From Rhynchopus euleeides (lineage: Eukaryota > Euglenozoa > Diplonemea > Diplonemida > Diplonemidae), in assembly GCA_963210315.1 (NCBI GenBank), contig OY723293.1, positions 1,798,001 through 1,862,000 of the forward strand: a stretch of 64,000 nucleotides of DNA, in the 5' to 3' direction. A program made the translations under genes and the position numbers. Position 1 is the first letter of the stretch, and every line of letters starts with the position of its first letter. Under the pieces are notes generated by a model that did not search any database, was not told where the DNA came from, and saw only the letters and a list, made by a program, of their open reading frames with translations. Positions 32,617 to 41,956 of this stretch are shown piece by piece.

Positions 32617-33547
32617 TGAGGTTTGTTCACCCGGGTTTGGCGCACAAACAACGCCTTATCTTTTTTTTGTTTTGTTTTGCGCCACCAAGATTGGGCCTTT
32701 TTTTTTTCCTGTTGGTTCTGATTCGGACCTTCCGAGAACCCCCGAAAAAATGGCGCCATGAATCGGCCAAAAAAATCGTTCAAATCGTTCAAAATTCCAA
32801 ACTTGGGGGGGGGGGGGGGCAGTGGGGGCGTGGGAGGACCACACATCCACACCCGCCCCGGCAGTTTCTTGGCGCCTCCATACAGCAGCATATTGCCATT
32901 CCTATCACTAGATCTTGGACCCACCGCCTTGCATGCAGCGCGAATGGGAGGCTGATCCCTCCCCCTCTCTCAAATGCTTGCCGCCATGCGGTGCCATTTC
33001 CCCACCCCCACCTTTTCTTTGCAAATCATGGGACTGCAACTGGACCCCTCCCCCCCCCGCCCCCCCGTCGTAACAGATTTTCTCACCTATCACTCTTGGG
33101 GTCTTCCCTAGTACCTTTTTTCTATCCCCCCCCCCTCCCCCCACATCATCCAGCAGTTGAACACGTTGTCGCCGGCTCCTTCCCCCCCCCCCCCCCCCGC
33201 TCCCACGTCCCATCTCCCTCCCCCACTGCCCTTTTCTGATAAAGGCATGCGCGCCCGCGCCCCCCCCCCCCCTCCCACGTTGGAACGCTCTTTTCAAAAA
33301 AAAATCACCGACAGATCTTCTTGCCTATCACCCCCCCCCCTCCCCCTCCCCGCGATGCAGGCCATACAGCACAGGTCGAACAGAGCACGAGAGGTCCCGG
33401 ACACAGCAGCCGCCTAGCGAAGTGGACGAAGAGGCCAAAAACAAACTCTGTCGCTGACTTGTTTGCCTTTCTACCCCCGACCCTGACCCTGACCCCCCCC
33501 CCTGATGCAGCTACTCTCTGGTTCTCTAACTCTTCATTTCTACAGGT
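32617..33547. other. Poly-C-rich DNA without a gene
   Basis: Many C runs of 8-20 bases, CCTATCACCCCC motifs (33087, 33327) and CGTTCAAATCGTTCAAAA at 32775-32793. The block GATGCAGCTACTCTCTGG at 33503 is repeated at 33624. Confidence 0.5.
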
Positions 33548-33622
33548 AGTGACGTCCTGATCTTTGAGCAGTTTTGAACATGGTCGAGAACAGCAGTTGT
33601 CTTTGTACTTACCTATCACCCC
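33548..33622 (+). promoter_or_regulatory. Upstream motif X, copy 1
   Basis: GTGACGTCCTGAT, then GCAGTTTTGAACATGGTCGA, then an ACAGCAGTTGTCTTTG core and CTTACCTATCACCCCCC. Copies X2 (35154) and X3 (60319) lie just upstream of two coding genes. Here the following DNA has been split by element N. Role unknown: promoter, 5' transcript element or gene-proximal repeat. Confidence 0.5.
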
Positions 33623-33980
33623 CCTGATGCAGCTACTCTCTGGTTCTCTCTTCATTTTTTTACCCCCCCCCCAAAAAAAAACCTAAATCATGGTGCCCCT
33701 GATTTACCCCTTTTTCACTACGCACAAACTACGCAATCTGGGGGGGGGGGGGTCTCGCTTTTTGGTCCCCCCCCAGTTTTTTTTGGTCCCCCTTTCTGTG
33801 TGGCTACTGAGACAGGACTGGAGGCACTGCGCTGACCGAGCAAAAAATTATTGCCAGAACTCACTATACACCGTACGAAAGAACGCACGACATGTGGGGC
33901 GGGACTCCAGAAACACCTGGGCAAGGTTGCCCCATGCCCAGAAACACCTGAGAAGGAAGTGAGTTCCAGGAGCCGCGTAG

Positions 33981-34313
33981 AACACCCTCGAGATTGTGAA
34001 TGATGATACGATCACAGCCTTCAGGGCGCTGCGAGGTGCCACCCTGAAGGTGGCCCTTGACATCAAGGAGAGCGTCGGCCGAGGGGTCGACGAAAAGCTG
34101 AAGAAGGCGCTACTGGCACTGGATCCCGCGGGGTATACGGAGGTCACCGCCACACAGGCAACCTCCGCTGACAACGTCCAGGAGACGTTATCCGAGGGGA
34201 TCACAACGGCACTAGAGATCTGTGTCACGGGATCCAGGCGCCCACTCTCCCTCGACGGTCTGGGGATTGTTGTTGGGTATGGTGTCGTTTCCTGCAGCTG
34301 CAAAAAAGCGTAG
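33981..34313 (+). pseudogene. Unrecognised frame in element N
   Basis: Open from the stop at 33978-33980 to TAG at 34311-34313, about 110 codons, with no in-frame ATG; it could begin at GTG 33996 only if that were used. Residues such as RALRGATLKVALDIKESVG and VDEKLKKALLALDPAGY suggest two amphipathic helices. The composition is coding-like but the gene lacks a start, so it is a relic or an internal exon. No family recognised. Confidence 0.4.
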
Positions 34314-34332
34314 CAACTGTGCTTCCTTCTTC

Positions 34333-34429
34333 CTTAATGATGCGTTGACGCTTCCACCCGGAGGAGCTGAAGCAGGCACCGCTTAATGATGCGTTGATGC
34401 TTCCACCCGACGAGCTGAAGCAGGCACCG
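34333..34429 (+). repeat. Tandem duplication in element N
   Basis: Two units of 49 and 48 bp, each starting CTTAATGATGCGTTGA. One extra G in the first unit shifts the frame, so the units encode different residues. Confidence 0.8.
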
Positions 34430-34591
34430 CGCCAAAGGGCACCCCCAAAGAGACCTGCAAAGACTGCGTCGAAACCCGCACCGAAGGCTGCCAGCGCTGC
34501 AGCACCTGAAGAACCTGCAGCACCTGAAGCGCCTGCACCCTCACTGACCCCGGAACAGCAAGAACTCCTTGAGTTTGGGGTCCCGGCATAG
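34349..34591 (+). pseudogene. Pro/Ala/Lys-rich frame in element N
   Basis: Open after TGA at 34346-34348; the first ATG is at 34397 and the stop at 34589-34591. It encodes LPPDELKQAPRQRAPPKRPA, then KTASKPAPKAASAAAPEEPA, and ends TPEQQELLEFGVPA. This is a basic, then acidic, low-complexity tail such as those of histone-like or nucleic-acid-binding proteins. It may once have been the C-terminus of the frame at 33981. Not identified. Confidence 0.35.
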
Positions 34592-34691
34592 AGACAGAGA
34601 ATGGCTGAGTAAATCAAAAAATGAGACCCCCCCCCCCCTTTTCACTACGCACAAACTACGCAATATGGGGTCGTCAGGGGCACCATAAATC

Positions 34692-35153
34692 TCCTTGTTT
34701 TGAACCTCACTCTCAACCCTTCTCGAAGCGTCAAAGAAAGGCGTCATCTCCTCCCCCCCCTGGTCACGACTACAAAAAGGACTAACATTGCGAGAAGGTG
34801 CTGGTGTGACTTGCTTTCGCTCGATTCACTCTCGACGATCAGACCCCCCACCACCCCGCCCCCCCCCCCCCCCCCGCCCCTCACCACCTCTCCCCTGCAG
34901 GCGAGAAGTATCTCGGACAGGGGGGTGGGGGGTGAGGGGGCAGCAGCAGCAGCACGCAGTAGTGGTCGAAATCCCCCCCCAAAAAAAAAGGTAGGGTTTT
35001 TGTTTGTGGCGCGTCGAGCAGGGGAGACGAGCGGTGCGGCCGCAATGCAGCCCCTTTCATCCCCGCCCCCTTCCCACCACCCCCCTTTTGGACATGGTTC
35101 ATCGGAGAAGCAAGCAGGCGGTGCATTTCCGGCCAAATCCGAAGGAATCGCCG
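34692..35153. other. Gene-free DNA with motif Y
   Basis: Motif Y at 34811-34838 (CTTGCTTTCGCTCGATTCAC then TCTCGACGATC). Preceded by GAAGGTGCTGG as in the copy at 5847. Poly-C tracts. No gene. Confidence 0.5.
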
Positions 35154-35254
35154 TGTTGACTTGCTGATTCACCCAACCTCCTGAGGCTCCTCATCCCTGA
35201 GCAGTTTTGAACATGGTTGGGATCAGCATTTGTCTTTGAAGTTACGGTATCGCT
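35154..35254 (+). promoter_or_regulatory. Upstream motif X, copy 2
   Basis: GTTGACTTGCTGATTC, then GAGCAGTTTTGAACATGGTT and ATCAGCATTTGTCTTTGAAG. It ends 141 bp before the start codon at 35396. A pyrimidine-rich tract and an AG at 35328-35329 follow, a plausible trans-splice acceptor. Confidence 0.55.
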
Positions 35255-35395
35255 CCGCCCCCCCCACGGCCGCAATGCAGTCCCTTTCATCCCCACCCCC
35301 TCCCCACCCTCCGACACGCACACCCGCAGGTAGAGAATTGAGCTAGAGTTGCTCCGGTTTTGCCGTGATCTGCTCGGGAGCGGGGAGGGGGGAGT

Positions 35396-35926
35396 ATGGC
35401 GTTCAGGCACAATGCGCCGCTTATGTGGCTGCACAAGATGCGGCCCCACAGGGCAAACTGGCACAGAAACAACTTCAACCGGTCTGAATCGGAGCTGCTG
35501 GGCGAGAAGTGGAGCAGGCAGTACGGCGACCAGCACGCCGACATGTCGTTCCAGGATACATTTGCCGCCTTCAACAGCAAGTTTGCCACGGGTGACCCGC
35601 GTATGGCCTGGGCGCTGTCTGGGGTGATGGCAGCAGGGGCAATTGCATTTATTGTCAAACAAATGCTGATGGTGCGCCCCGATCTGCAGGGAGCGTTGCC
35701 CATGTTCCTGACCCCACTTAGTAACGGGTCCGCTTTCAGCCATCACAACTGGGAGCCGGTGAACGGGCAGAGCAGCAACGAAGACCCGACGAGGCAGAAC
35801 GCTCTCCGCATCAGCCCCCAGATGGCGCTGCTGCGTTCTGCCCGCTGTGCCAGTGCCGCCACCAAACGCCGTGAGATCTTGGCTGAAGTCGACTCAGAGA
35901 TTGCTGCCATGAGGGCCATTGCATGA
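35396..35926 (+). CDS. Single-pass membrane protein, unknown
   Basis: 176 residues. The ATG at 35396 follows a pyrimidine-rich tract ending in CCCGCAG (AG at 35328-35329), which would leave a 66-base leader. Residues 1-32 are rich in H, R, N and W without acids, like a mitochondrial targeting sequence. Residues 70-92 (MAWALSGVMAAGAIAFIVKQ and on) form one transmembrane helix with a following positive flank. The tail has a helical stretch with charged residues (EILAEVDSEIAAMRAIA). Codon third positions are G/C rich. I do not recognise the family; a small mitochondrial inner-membrane or respiratory-complex subunit is a guess. Motif X lies upstream. Confidence 0.7.
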   Translation: MAFRHNAPLMWLHKMRPHRANWHRNNFNRSESELLGEKWSRQYGDQHADMSFQDTFAAFNSKFATGDPRMAWALSGVMAAGAIAFIVKQMLMVRPDLQGALPMFLTPLSNGSAFSHHNWEPVNGQSSNEDPTRQNALRISPQMALLRSARCASAATKRREILAEVDSEIAAMRAIA

Positions 35927-36663
35927 GGGTGATGGCAGCACGTGCTTCTGCAGTGGAGTACGTTCGCTTGACGAGGAGTGGGGCGGGAAGGGAGGGCTGT
36001 GTGTGTGCGGTGTGATCGGCGCAGTCTGAATCGGCAGACAAGGCCTTTTTTTGTTTTTTTTTGTACGAACGCTGACACGGGTCTAAGTGTACACCCCCCC
36101 CTCCCCCCATTCTTTAGGATACACAAGCACCTCCCCACCCCACCCCCCCACCCCCTGTCTGAGAGACTGTTTCGGCCGAACACCCCATGGGTCCTGCTCC
36201 CTCTGAGCCAGCGATAGAGAGCGAAGGGGAGCTGCACCTTTCGTTTTCGATGTGAGTTATTCCCTGCAAGTGGAAGAGGGGGAGATCAAGCACCGCCCTC
36301 AAAAGTCTATGTTGAGGCGCGGCACCCCCCCCCCCCAAAAATAAAACGTCGTTCGTTCAAAAATTGAGTGTACGCAGAAGAGGGCTTGCGTTTGTTGTGG
36401 GTTGTCTCGCAGGACGAGGTGTTTTGACGTGCCACCCACAGTCTCACAGGAGCAGGCAGCATCAGAAAGCGGCTCAATTCCATATTGACCTCCACCCACC
36501 CCACAGGTTGACTTGGATCAATGAAAGCCCATGCCGTTGGAGTGCACCGCCTTCTGTGGCAGCTTTGTGCACATCACTGCACATCAAATTGCATGTGTTC
36601 AGCCACTCAGCTGATCCTCATTATGTCGCTCGATACCATGATCCACAGCAGAGACACATTTTT
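35927..36663. other. Gene-free DNA
   Basis: The 3' flank of the preceding gene, poly-C tracts and no second gene. A GTTCGTTCAAAAA motif at 36352. Confidence 0.5.
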
Positions 36664-36793
36664 TTTTGTTAGTTCGGCGTAGCCAACTGGGGAAACTTTG
36701 TGTGCCTTTAGCTGGATCGTGCGTCTCCACTCACACCACTTCATCAGACCGGGGAGTGGTGAACACAAAGAGTGGGGTCTGCGTTCCAACAAA
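36664..36793 (+). repeat. Repeat P, copy 2
   Basis: Partner of 7641-7770, same orientation and length. Substitutions are spread over the whole unit while short blocks stay fixed. Confidence 0.6.
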
Positions 36794-37740
36794 TTTATTA
36801 CTACCACCACGATGCGCGGATCACGGAGGGAGGGGCGTGTGTATATGTGTGTGGTGCTGTTTGGCTTCATACGTCCTACTTATGGCACGCCTGTGGGTAT
36901 AGGACCCTGCACCACCACCCCCTTCTCTCCCAGTTCTGTCCATAGTTTTGTTTTATTGTGAGCTCATCCAAACGGTGGACCTCTGTGCCACAAGCGTGCT
37001 GCACTACACCCGTGGTGGTGCAGATATTTCCACTGCTCATGACATCATGTGTGTGTGGGATTATGGTGATCATCACCTCACGTTTTCGGGTGGGTCACTG
37101 GATAGGTCGTGAGCAATCAAGTAAACCGGAACATCGAGGGTACGACCAGACGACCTGCGTCTTTTCGCATGCCCTCAGCACCAAAATGGCCTTCATGTGA
37201 GGCGGGCTGTGCATGCCAGCTGTGCCATGCCCCACCCCACCCCCCCCGCCCCCTTCTACTCTGTTGCGGTTGACGGAGTGCATACGTTCTGTTTGGAAAA
37301 AAATGTGGGAAAAAAATATGTCTGGTTACTCTTTGTGTCTTTTCTGTCCGCGCCCCAGAATTTTCGTAGTGGAGGAGGAGGGGCGGTGGTGGTGGTGGGG
37401 GGGGGGGGGGGAAGGGAAGGGCCTGCATGAAACGCATGCAACGCATTAAGGCAGCGGGTGGGTCTGCGCTGATATCCGATCGAAAGGGGTGGTTGGTTGG
37501 GAGGAGGTTGGACCAGTGGAAGCCTTGTGTGGAGCTCACTCCCAACACACGCACACGCACACGCGCACACAAAAAAAAGACCGTTGTAGGGCTCGATTCG
37601 GTTCGACACAATCGAAGCAAAGGCAAATTTATCTGGCCAGAAATAAATGGTGCTCCGTCAGAACCCCCCCCCCACACACCCCACGTTTGTGCCTTTCACC
37701 GCACCCCTTGCCACGCCTTGCCCTGGCTCGTAAAACACAC
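36794..37740. other. Gene-free DNA
   Basis: A G run at 37397-37411, an AC-rich tract at 37545-37575 and C-rich sequence. No gene. Confidence 0.5.
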
Positions 37741-37765
37741 ACACCACCCCACCCACCCCCTCCAG
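37741..37765 (+). promoter_or_regulatory. Probable trans-splice acceptor
   Basis: A pyrimidine-rich tract (ACCCACCCCCTCCAG) ending in AG at 37764-37765, 25 bases before the start codon at 37791. The same arrangement precedes the genes at 35396 and 60479. In a euglenozoan this would receive the spliced leader; that is inference. Confidence 0.5.
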
Positions 37766-37790
37766 GTGTGGCTCTCCGAACACCGTCACC

Positions 37791-39758
37791 ATGCCGGACC
37801 CCGATGCGAACCGCGGCACCCACGGCAGCCGTGGGCTTTGGGTTGGGGGGGACTGGCTCGACTTGGAGGACTGCGCGGCTGCGCTTGAGAAGTGCAAGAA
37901 GCCGCGGCTCGCCGGGCCCTGCCCCAGGTCACGCACCCGCCACACGGCTGCCAAGCCCGACGGGTCGTACGACGTTGTGATCGTCGGGGCGGGGTGTGTG
38001 GGGGCTGCCATCGCCAGAGAGCTCTCCAAAACCACCGCCTCAATCCTCATGGTCGAAAGCGCCGACGACGTCTCACAGGGCGCCACCAAGGGGAACAGCG
38101 GGATCGTCCACGCCGGGTTCGACGACAAACCGGGGTCTGTCCGCGCGCAGCACTGCTGGCCGGGCAACCAGATGTTCCCACAGCTGGATCGCGAGCTCCA
38201 CTTCGGCTACGACCGCAACGGCTCCCTCGTGGTTGCCAAGGGTGAGGAGGAGGAGCGCGTGCTGCAGGACCTGCTGGAGCGCGGGCGCCAGAACGGGGTC
38301 CAGAACCTGGAGATCCTCACCCGCGACGAGGTGCTGCGGCGCGAGCCCGGCCTCCACCCCGACACCACCGCCGCGCTCTACGCCCCCGACGCGGGCGCCG
38401 TCATCCCATACGAATTCACCATCGCACTCGCTGAGAACGCAGCGGACAACGGCGTCGAGATCCGCCTCCGCCGCGAACTCACCGCCATCACCAGCACCCC
38501 TGGCTCCGACCTGCTTGAGCTCACAGTGCAGCACTGGGAGCCCCACACCTACACCTCCGTGTCGCTGCTCCGCTGGGCAGCCCCTGCCGTGTGCTGTGTG
38601 GTGGCCCTGGCCCTGGCCCTGCTGAGCGTAGCCATGCCCGACGTGGCGCCCCCCATCTGGGCAGCGGCCCTCCCGCTGCTGCTGGCTGCAGGCCTGGAGT
38701 ATTTCGTCCGCCTCGCCCCGCCCACCACCCTGGGGGTGACGAAGGGCATCAATGTGGCAGCGTGGGTCGACGCGATGAAGCTCGGCGGGAGCGGCTCCCA
38801 GCAGGCCGTGGAAGGGCGTCGCATCGACACGGAGAAGATCCGCACCAGGTTCGTGGTGAACTGCGCCGGGTCGGGTGCCGATGCGGTGGCGCGCATGGCA
38901 GGGGACACCTCCTTCACCATCCAGCCCCGCTTCGGAGAGTACCTCCTGCAGCACAAGAGTGAGGGGGAGAAGGCCACGTGCACCATCTTCCCCGCCCCCC
39001 ACCCCGTGAAGGGGAAGGGGGTGCTGGTGCAGGCGACGCTGTGGGGGAACCTTATCCTGGGACCGACGGCGCGGGACCTCCACGACCCGCAGACGAAGGG
39101 GGAGAGCACGGAGGATATCAACCGGTACATCATCTCGAAGTGCCGTGAGCTGGTCCCCTCGATCGACCCCAGCAAGACCATTCATGCGTTCTGCGGAGCC
39201 AGGGCGAAGTCGGACCGGAAGGATTGGATCATCGAGGCGAGTGCGGCAGAGCCCCGCATGGTTCACGCGGCGGGGATCGACTCGCCAGGCCTGGCGGGGT
39301 CTCCCTCCATAGCGCTGAAGGTTGTCGAGATCCTGAAGAAGCAGGGCCTGGAGCTGCAGCCGTCAGACATGTTCAACCCCAACCGGGCGCCGATCATCAC
39401 TCCCAAGAATGGGTGGAAGGGGCTGAAGGTTTCCAAGCGTGGCACGCCGGCCCCGGCCGACCCTGCCGCAAACGTCATCTGCAAGTGTGAGCTGGTGACG
39501 GAGGCGGAGGTGGTGGAGGCGATAGGGCGGTCGCTCCCCATCGACAGCACGCAGGCTATCCGGAAGAGGACCCGTGCTGGCATGGGGCACTGCCAAGGTG
39601 ACCCGTGCAACTACGACTGTGAGGCGCGTGTGGCGGAGATCATCGCACGGGAGGCGGGGGTGCCGGCGCGGGCTGTGGGGCGCAGGCCGTGGCCTGCAAC
39701 ATCCACCCTTCCGAAGCGGTGGATGTCGGCGTCTGATAAGGCAGCACTGGGGTCGTAG
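37791..39758 (+). CDS. FAD-dependent glycerol-3-P dehydrogenase type
   Basis: 655 residues, no introns. The FAD-binding Rossmann motif VIVGAGCVGAAIARELSK lies at residues 63-80. GNSGIVHAGFDDKPGS (101-116) and a GVLVQATLWGNLILGPTARD block mark the GlpA/LhgO-like DAO oxidoreductase family. The C-terminus has a BFD-like [2Fe-2S] domain: CKCELVTEAEV then RTRAGMGHCQGDPC, giving the CxC...CxxxxC ligands. Such proteins oxidise glycerol-3-phosphate or 2-hydroxyacids and pass electrons to quinone or an Fe-S partner; the substrate is not settled by sequence. Unusually, residues 259-307 insert two hydrophobic helices with a PDVAPP turn into the FAD domain, suggesting membrane anchoring. No peroxisomal C-terminal tripeptide is present. 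The 60-residue N-terminal extension is of unknown role. Confidence 0.9.
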   Translation: MPDPDANRGTHGSRGLWVGGDWLDLEDCAAALEKCKKPRLAGPCPRSRTRHTAAKPDGSYDVVIVGAGCVGAAIARELSKTTASILMVESADDVSQGATKGNSGIVHAGFDDKPGSVRAQHCWPGNQMFPQLDRELHFGYDRNGSLVVAKGEEEERVLQDLLERGRQNGVQNLEILTRDEVLRREPGLHPDTTAALYAPDAGAVIPYEFTIALAENAADNGVEIRLRRELTAITSTPGSDLLELTVQHWEPHTYTSVSLLRWAAPAVCCVVALALALLSVAMPDVAPPIWAAALPLLLAAGLEYFVRLAPPTTLGVTKGINVAAWVDAMKLGGSGSQQAVEGRRIDTEKIRTRFVVNCAGSGADAVARMAGDTSFTIQPRFGEYLLQHKSEGEKATCTIFPAPHPVKGKGVLVQATLWGNLILGPTARDLHDPQTKGESTEDINRYIISKCRELVPSIDPSKTIHAFCGARAKSDRKDWIIEASAAEPRMVHAAGIDSPGLAGSPSIALKVVEILKKQGLELQPSDMFNPNRAPIITPKNGWKGLKVSKRGTPAPADPAANVICKCELVTEAEVVEAIGRSLPIDSTQAIRKRTRAGMGHCQGDPCNYDCEARVAEIIAREAGVPARAVGRRPWPATSTLPKRWMSASDKAALGS

Positions 39759-40063
39759 ACATGTGTGCCGCTGTGCCTGTTCCGTATCCCGCCCCGTCCT
39801 GTGTCGTAGGCATGGCATGTGTGTGCTGTGCGCAGGGGAGCAGGTTGTGTTGCAAGGCGCCTGCGTCACGAGAGGGAGGAGAAGAGATCGATAGAGATCC
39901 GGAGATTTTTTTAAGGGGGGGGGGGGGGGAGCCTTGAACCACTGAAGGGACGATGGGATAACAATTGGCGAAGTGAAGAAGAGGCTCTAAACGGTCGGAT
40001 TTTTGGGGCCATATATTTACGGGTTTTGCGCAAACAATCTTGCCTGTGTGGTCGTATACATTG
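39759..40063. other. 3' flank without a gene
   Basis: A short stretch with a G run at 39917-39930. No gene. Confidence 0.5.
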
Positions 40064-40207
40064 GGGGCCTTCGCTCTGTGTCAAACTGTGTCAAATTGTG
40101 TCAGTGTGTCACACAGGCGGTTTTTTTCACCTTAGGCGAAATCGGCAAAAACGCCGCCAGGCCTTCGCTCTGTGTCACTGTGTGTCACTGACACAGAGCG
40201 AAGGTCC
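40064..40207 (+). repeat. Repeat W copy 2 and hairpin
   Basis: GGGGCCTTCGCTCTGTGTCA at 40064 is followed by GTGTCAAA units. At 40160-40207, GGCCTTCGCTCTGTGTCA faces its own complement across an 11-base loop. The GTGTCA core leads into the 31-bp tandem array at 40339, whose unit also contains CTGTGTCA. Confidence 0.65.
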
Positions 40208-40338
40208 CGTGACACAGGGGTGTTGGGGACAATGCAAAATTTGCGAAAAATCTCGAAAGAAAATTTCTGGCAGAGGTGAAAAAATTGGGTGCCACACAAA
40301 ACTGGCTCCAAAGTGACATACTCCCACGTGGTCCTTAC

Positions 40339-41791
40339 ACACTGTGTCATGCCCCCCCAGGCTTCCAGCACACTGTGTCATGCCCCCCCAGGCTTCTAAC
40401 ACTGTGTGTCACGCCCCCCCAGGCTTCAAACACAGTGTGTCATACCCCCCCAGGCTTCAAACACTGTGTGTCATGCCGCCCCAGGCTTCTAACACAGTGT
40501 GTCATGCCCCCCCAGGATTCTAACACACTGTGTCATGCCCCCCCAGGCTTCTAACACACTGTGTCATGCCCCCCCAGGCTTCTAACACAGTGTGTCATGC
40601 CCCCCCAGGATTCTAACACACTGTGTCATGCCCCCCCAGGCTTCTAGCACACTGTGTCATGCCCCCCCAGGATTCTAACACACTGTGTCATGCCCCCCCA
40701 GGCTTCTAACACAGTGTGTCATGCCCCCCCAGGCTTCTAACACACTGTGTCATGCCCCCCCAGGATTCTAACACACTGTGTCATGCCCCCCCAGGCTTCT
40801 AACACACTGTGTCATGCCCCCCCAGGCTTCTAACACACTGTGTCATGCCCCCCCAGGCTTCTAACACAGTGTGTCATGCCCCCCCAGGATTCTAACACAC
40901 TGTGTCATGCCCCTCCAGGCTTCTAACACAGTGTGTCATGCCCCCCCAGGCTTCTAGCACACTGTGTCATGCCCCCCCAGGATTCTAACACACTGTGTCA
41001 TGCCCCCCCAGGCTTCTAACACACTGTGTCATGCCCCCCCAGGATTCTAACACACTGTGGCATGCCCCCCCAGGCTTCTAACACACTGTGTCATCACCAT
41101 CGACAACAAAACAAAAAAGCACAATACACCGGAGCGCAAAAAAAAACACTGTGTCATGCCCCCCCAGGCTTCTAGCACACTGTGTCATGCCCCCCCAGGC
41201 TTCTAACACACTGTGTCATGCCCCCCCAGGATTCTAACACACTGTGGCATGCCCCCCCAGGCTTCTAACACACTGTGTCATGCCCCCCCAGGCTTCTAGC
41301 ACACTGTGTCATGCCCCCCCAGGCTTCTAACACACTGTGTCATGCCCCCCCAGGCTTCTAACACACTGTGTCATCACCATCGACAACAAAACAAAAAAGC
41401 ACAATACACCGGAGCGCAAAAAAACAAACACTGTGTCATGCCCCCCCAGGCTTCTAACACAGTGTGTCATGCCCCCCCAGGCTTCTAGCACACTGTGTCA
41501 TGCCCCCCCAGGCTTCTAACACACTGTGTCATGCCCCCCCAGGATTCTAACACACTGTGTCATGCCCCCCCAGGCTTCTAACACTGTGTGTCATGCCCCC
41601 CCAGGCTTCTAACACACTGTGTCATCACCATCGACAACAAAACAAAAAAGCACAATACACCGGAGCGCAAAAAAAAAACACTGTGTCATGCCCCCCCAGG
41701 CTTCTAGCACACTGTGTCATGCCCCCCCAGGCTTCTAGCACACTGTGTCATGCCCCCCCAGGCTTCTAGCACACTGTGTCATGCCCCCAGG
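40339..41791 (+). repeat. 31-bp tandem array (satellite)
   Basis: More than forty near-identical 31-bp units: ACACTGTGTCATG, seven C, then AGGCTTCTAAC. Common variants are CTTCTAGC, ATTCTAAC and ACAGTGTG. The array is interrupted three times (about 41092-41146, 41373-41429, 41623-41680) by the same spacer starting ATCACCATCGACAAC and ending GGAGCGCAAAAA, so these stretches were amplified together as a higher-order unit. No gene. Confidence 0.95.
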
Positions 41792-41956
41792 CCGCCTTCC
41801 TCCCCCACTCCATCGCAGTCACTTAGTGGCTTTTCGGCGATCGCAGTGCTCCGTCCCTCCCGCTGCAACCAAGTGAGGCTTCCGTCCCGTTGCCCGTCAC
41901 CACCTCGAGGGAGGTATCCCGGGGTTTCGGCAGCGTCGTCCGGCCCGCCGTCGCCT

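Larger units (their letters stand above)
33690..34686 (+). mobile_element. Element N with coding-like frames
   Basis: 997 bp with inverted ends ATGGTGCCCCTGA and the 5-bp duplication AAATC (33685-33689 and 34687-34691). TTTTCACTACGCACAAACTA lies inside both ends in the same orientation, so ends are inverted but subterminal repeats are direct, as in R and T. The interior has two + strand frames with coding-like composition (33981-34313 and 34349-34591). No transposase or recombinase motif is recognised. Confidence 0.75.

Noticed and set aside
33602..33622. U1 snRNA-like ACTTACCT in motif X
   Set aside because: The rest of a U1 RNA (loops, Sm site) is absent, and copy 2 of the motif lacks the match.
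38073..39266. 397-codon minus-strand frame
   Set aside because: Shadow of the glycerol-3-phosphate dehydrogenase-type gene.
40339..41791. Possible CRISPR-like array
   Set aside because: Units are directly adjacent without unique spacers, and the genome is eukaryotic; it is a satellite.
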